From Propionibacteriaceae bacterium (lineage in GTDB: Bacteria; Actinomycetota; Actinomycetes; Propionibacteriales; Propionibacteriaceae): 8,121 bases of DNA. Of this stretch, positions 6,761-8,121 are shown in pieces. The notes beneath the pieces were generated by a model, which did not search any database, had not been told where the DNA came from, and was given only the letters and a program-made list of their open reading frames with translations. How positions within the stretch are numbered: position 1 is the first letter of the stretch; every line of letters starts with the position of its first letter. Both the position numbers and the translations under genes were made by a program. The stretch covers positions 1 through 8,121 of the forward strand of contig JAIRXX010000375.1 of assembly GCA_031268065.1 (NCBI GenBank), in the 5' to 3' direction.

Positions 6761-7039
6761 ATGATTACCGCGATTGTTTTCGTCAACGCCGACACCGCAC
6801 GCATCCCGGACGTTGCCCAGCAGATCGCCGACCTTAACGGCGTTTCCGAGGTCTATTCCACCACTGGGACGATCGATTTGATCGTGATGGTCCGGGTGCG
6901 CTCCATAGACGATGTGGCAGTGACCGTGGCGGACCAGCTCAACAAAGTCCCCGGCGTGCTCAGCACCGAGACCCACATCGCTTTCCGGGCCTACTCGGCC
7001 CTGGACATGGAGGCGGCGTTCTCCCTCGGCGCCGACTGA
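6761..7039 (+). CDS. Stand-alone Lrp/AsnC ligand-binding (RAM) domain protein
   Basis: This gene encodes 92 residues consisting of one RAM (regulation of amino-acid metabolism) domain, with no helix-turn-helix. It has the beta-alpha-beta-beta-alpha-beta pattern: strand ITAIVFVNA (2-10), helix IPDVAQQIADL, strands SEVYSTTG and IDLIVMVRV around the G-x-x-D turn, helix DDVAVTVADQL, and strand STETHIAF. Such proteins form dimers and octamers and bind amino acids between subunits; without a DNA-binding domain this one may act as a sensor or by joining full-length Lrp proteins, which is inference. AGGA lies 7 bp before the ATG and the preceding stop is 9 bp away, so it is co-transcribed with the exonuclease gene. 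Confidence 0.88.
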   Translation: MITAIVFVNADTARIPDVAQQIADLNGVSEVYSTTGTIDLIVMVRVRSIDDVAVTVADQLNKVPGVLSTETHIAFRAYSALDMEAAFSLGAD

Positions 7040-7093
7040 GGCCGCGCGGGCGCCGTCTGGGCTAGCGCGGCCCGCAAACCGGGCTAACCGGTT
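7040..7093. terminator. GC hairpins between convergent genes, candidate bidirectional terminator
   Basis: GGCCGCGC (7040-7047) pairs perfectly with GCGCGGCC (7065-7072), starting right at the stop codon of the RAM-domain gene. A second perfect stem AACCGG (7077-7082) and CCGGTT (7088-7093) with a 5-base loop follows. Neither has a T tract, as is usual for GC-rich actinobacterial terminators. The position between two converging genes fits termination in both directions. Confidence 0.5.
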
Positions 7094-7105
7094 CGGCGGC
7101 GCTGG

Positions 7106-7615
7106 CTATTCGGAGATTTCCACGCTTTCGATCACCACTGGCTTGACCGGGCGGTCCATCATTCCGGTGGGCACTTTGGCGATAGTGTCCACGACCTGCT
7201 GGCTAGCCGGATCCTTGACTTCGCCGAAAATGGTGTGCTTGCGGTTGAGATGCGGGGTCGGCCCCACCGTGATGAAGAATTGCGATCCGTTCGTGCCCGG
7301 CCCGGCGTTGGCCATTGCGAGCAGATAGGGCTTGTTGAAGACCAACTCGGGATGGAATTCGTCTCCAAATTGGTAGCCGGGGCCACCGCGCCCATCACCC
7401 CTGGGGCAACCGCCCTGGATCATGAAGCCGTCGATGACGCGGTGAAAGGTCAATCCGTCATAGAACTTCCCGGTAACCTGCTCGCCGTCGTCATTGCGAT
7501 ACTGCTTGGCGCCAGTGGCCAGGCCGGTGAAATTCTCCACCGTCTTGGGGGCGTGGTCGGGAAATAGCTCGATGGCGATATCGCCATAGTTCGTGTGCAG
7601 TGTCGCAGTAGTCAT
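7106..7615 (-). CDS. Cyclophilin-type peptidyl-prolyl cis-trans isomerase
   Basis: This gene encodes 169 residues, the length of a single-domain bacterial cyclophilin. It catalyses cis-trans isomerisation of Xaa-Pro bonds; with no signal peptide it should act in the cytoplasm. The active site is complete: [13 protein letters not shown] (57-69, with Arg59, Phe64, Met65, Gln67), [15 protein letters not shown] (102-116) and [10 protein letters not shown] (122-131, His127). The position equal to Trp121 of human cyclophilin A is His122, which usually means weak cyclosporin binding, a family inference. ATG at 7615 is chosen because AAGGAG lies 4 bp upstream; an in-frame start at 7663 would add 16 unlike residues. 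A TAGTAT -10-like box (7673-7668) suggests its own promoter in the 234-bp gap behind it. Confidence 0.95.
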   Translation of the reverse strand: MTTATLHTNYGDIAIELFPDHAPKTVENFTGLATGAKQYRNDDGEQVTGKFYDGLTFHRVIDGFMIQGGCPRGDGRGGPGYQFGDEFHPELVFNKPYLLAMANAGPGTNGSQFFITVGPTPHLNRKHTIFGEVKDPASQQVVDTIAKVPTGMMDRPVKPVVIESVEISE

Positions 7616-7667
7616 AACGCTCCTTGTTCTCACCTCGCGCCTGAGTGAATCGGCGCAACGCAATCAA

Positions 7668-7673
7668 ATACTA
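7668..7673 (-). promoter_or_regulatory. Candidate -10 box for the cyclophilin gene
   Basis: TAGTAT on the minus strand matches TAnnnT and lies 52 bp upstream of the ATG at 7615. No good -35 is visible 16-18 bp upstream. It sits in the most A/T-rich stretch of the 234-bp intergenic gap. Confidence 0.35.
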
Positions 7674-7759
7674 ACCCACATCGGCGTCTGAAGACCTGCT
7701 GGCTAAGCTGGACGCGCCCCGGCAGCGGTGGCCAACGCCGCGTCTGGACACACCCCAGA

Positions 7760-7795
7760 CAACCCCCACAACACCTGCAACCCCCACAACACCTG
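7760..7795. repeat. Exact 18-bp tandem duplication
   Basis: CAACCCCCACAACACCTG occurs twice, head to tail, at 7760-7777 and 7778-7795. It lies in the gap between the cyclophilin and sunset-domain genes. The minus strand carries two GGGGG runs here plus a GGGG run just beyond (7753-7756). I find no gene covering it with a start signal. Confidence 0.85.
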
Positions 7796-7804
7796 CACGC
7801 CACC

Positions 7805-7850
7805 TGGCACAGCCAAGTCAGGCGCGCGCCGCGCCAAGCATCCTGATGCT
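7805..7850 (-). terminator. Hairpin cluster at the end of the sunset-domain gene
   Basis: Three short perfect stems follow one another in the direction of transcription. AGCAT/ATGCT (7837-7841 with 7846-7850) reaches the first base of the stop codon. GGCGCG/CGCGCC (7821-7826 with 7830-7835) is the strongest, and TGGC/GCCA (7805-7808 with 7812-7815) comes last. There is no T tract. Probable GC-type transcription end for the leftward gene. Confidence 0.4.
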
Positions 7851-8121
7851 CAGGACTTGGCAGCTTGGAATCCAGCGGCTTCAGCCGCCTCCACGCTGTT
7901 GAACCACACGTCGGCGGTGGTGACCGCATAGCGGGACTGGCCAGGCTGGTGATATTTCTTCGACCGGGCGTTGCCTTTGATCTCGTAGCCAGCAGGCGGC
8001 TCGTCTCCGACATAACCGCCTTCCGCCCCAGCCTGGGCAGGCTCAGCCTCAGCAGGCTCAGCCTCAGCAGGCACTGGCTCGGCAGGCTCCGGCTCTTCGG
8101 CGGCCACCACTTCCCCATCCT
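7850..8121 (-). CDS. Sunset-domain protein, C-terminal part only
   Basis: The frame is open to the right edge, so the N-terminus is missing and the nominal GTG at 8110 is not a credible start; the upstream codons (Asp-Gly-Glu) continue the acidic stretch. About 89 residues are visible. First comes a linker rich in Glu, Pro and Ala, with PAEAE-type repeats. The end is a sunset domain of about 45 residues: GYEIKGNARSKKYHQPG, then DVWFNSVEAAEAAGF. In actinobacteria this domain is found at the C-termini of varied proteins after a low-complexity linker, so the main domain, beyond the edge, decides the function. Some actinobacterial ribosomal proteins may carry such a tail, but I cannot tell which protein this is. 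The 15-bp tandem repeat at 8040-8069 encodes part of the linker. Confidence 0.75.
   Translation of the reverse strand, partial: DGEVVAAEEPEPAEPVPAEAEPAEAEPAQAGAEGGYVGDEPPAGYEIKGNARSKKYHQPGQSRYAVTTADVWFNSVEAAEAAGFQAAKS
8040..8069. repeat. In-frame 15-bp tandem repeat in the linker
   Basis: GGCTCAGCCTCAGCA occurs twice in a row (8040-8054 and 8055-8069) and codes on the minus strand for a duplicated five-residue AEAEP block. Because the unit is a multiple of three, copy-number change would lengthen or shorten the linker without a frameshift. Confidence 0.8.

Noticed and set aside
7760..7795. A CRISPR array
   Set aside because: There are just two copies, directly adjacent with no spacer, and no cas gene nearby.
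7728..7931. A small plus-strand protein containing NPHNTC repeats
   Set aside because: It simply translates the 18-bp tandem repeat, has no ribosome binding site, and runs antisense into the sunset-domain gene.

Overview
The window looks like ordinary chromosomal DNA of a GC-rich Gram-positive actinobacterium (Actinomycetota); I cannot fix the genus. The evidence is the strong G/C bias at third codon positions, GTG starts and -10 boxes about 7 bp before start codons (leaderless transcripts). The gene content also fits: an actinobacterial-type Ppx/GppA phosphatase, a RipC-like NlpC/P60 peptidase divergent from a DEDDh exonuclease/UvrC-N fusion (the arrangement I recall for M. tuberculosis Rv2190c/Rv2191), and a sunset-domain protein.

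Left part (1-1614). The 3' end of a DUF488 gene (+) meets a 152-codon gene (-) convergently, 7 bp apart. The latter seems to match only the C-terminal half of the family I recall. A 20-bp palindrome lies upstream of it, followed by a Ppx/GppA exopolyphosphatase (-). That gene shares a 43-bp divergent control region with an Est30-like alpha/beta hydrolase (+, 1658-2413).

Middle (2414-4942). After a 176-bp convergent gap comes a two-gene leftward operon for the cell surface: a secreted coiled-coil NlpC/P60 endopeptidase, then, 7 bp later, a lipoprotein with an HExxH zinc-peptidase motif. Its promoter sits in a 213-bp divergent intergenic region containing nested inverted repeats.

Right part (4943-8121). 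Rightward, a DEDDh exonuclease fused to a GIY-YIG/UvrC-like module keeps the four UvrC-type cysteines. It is followed 9 bp later by a stand-alone AsnC-type RAM-domain protein. After a GC hairpin region come, leftward, a cytoplasmic cyclophilin, a 234-bp gap with an exact 18-bp tandem duplication, and the 3' end of a gene encoding an acidic Pro/Ala/Glu linker plus a sunset domain.

I see no tRNA, rRNA, insertion sequence, CRISPR array or phage gene. Most genes are housekeeping. The points most worth a second look are the shortened gene next to DUF488, the metallopeptidase lipoprotein coupled to the RipC-like hydrolase, and the exonuclease/UvrC-N fusion with its cysteine cluster. I did not find a clear new multi-gene system.
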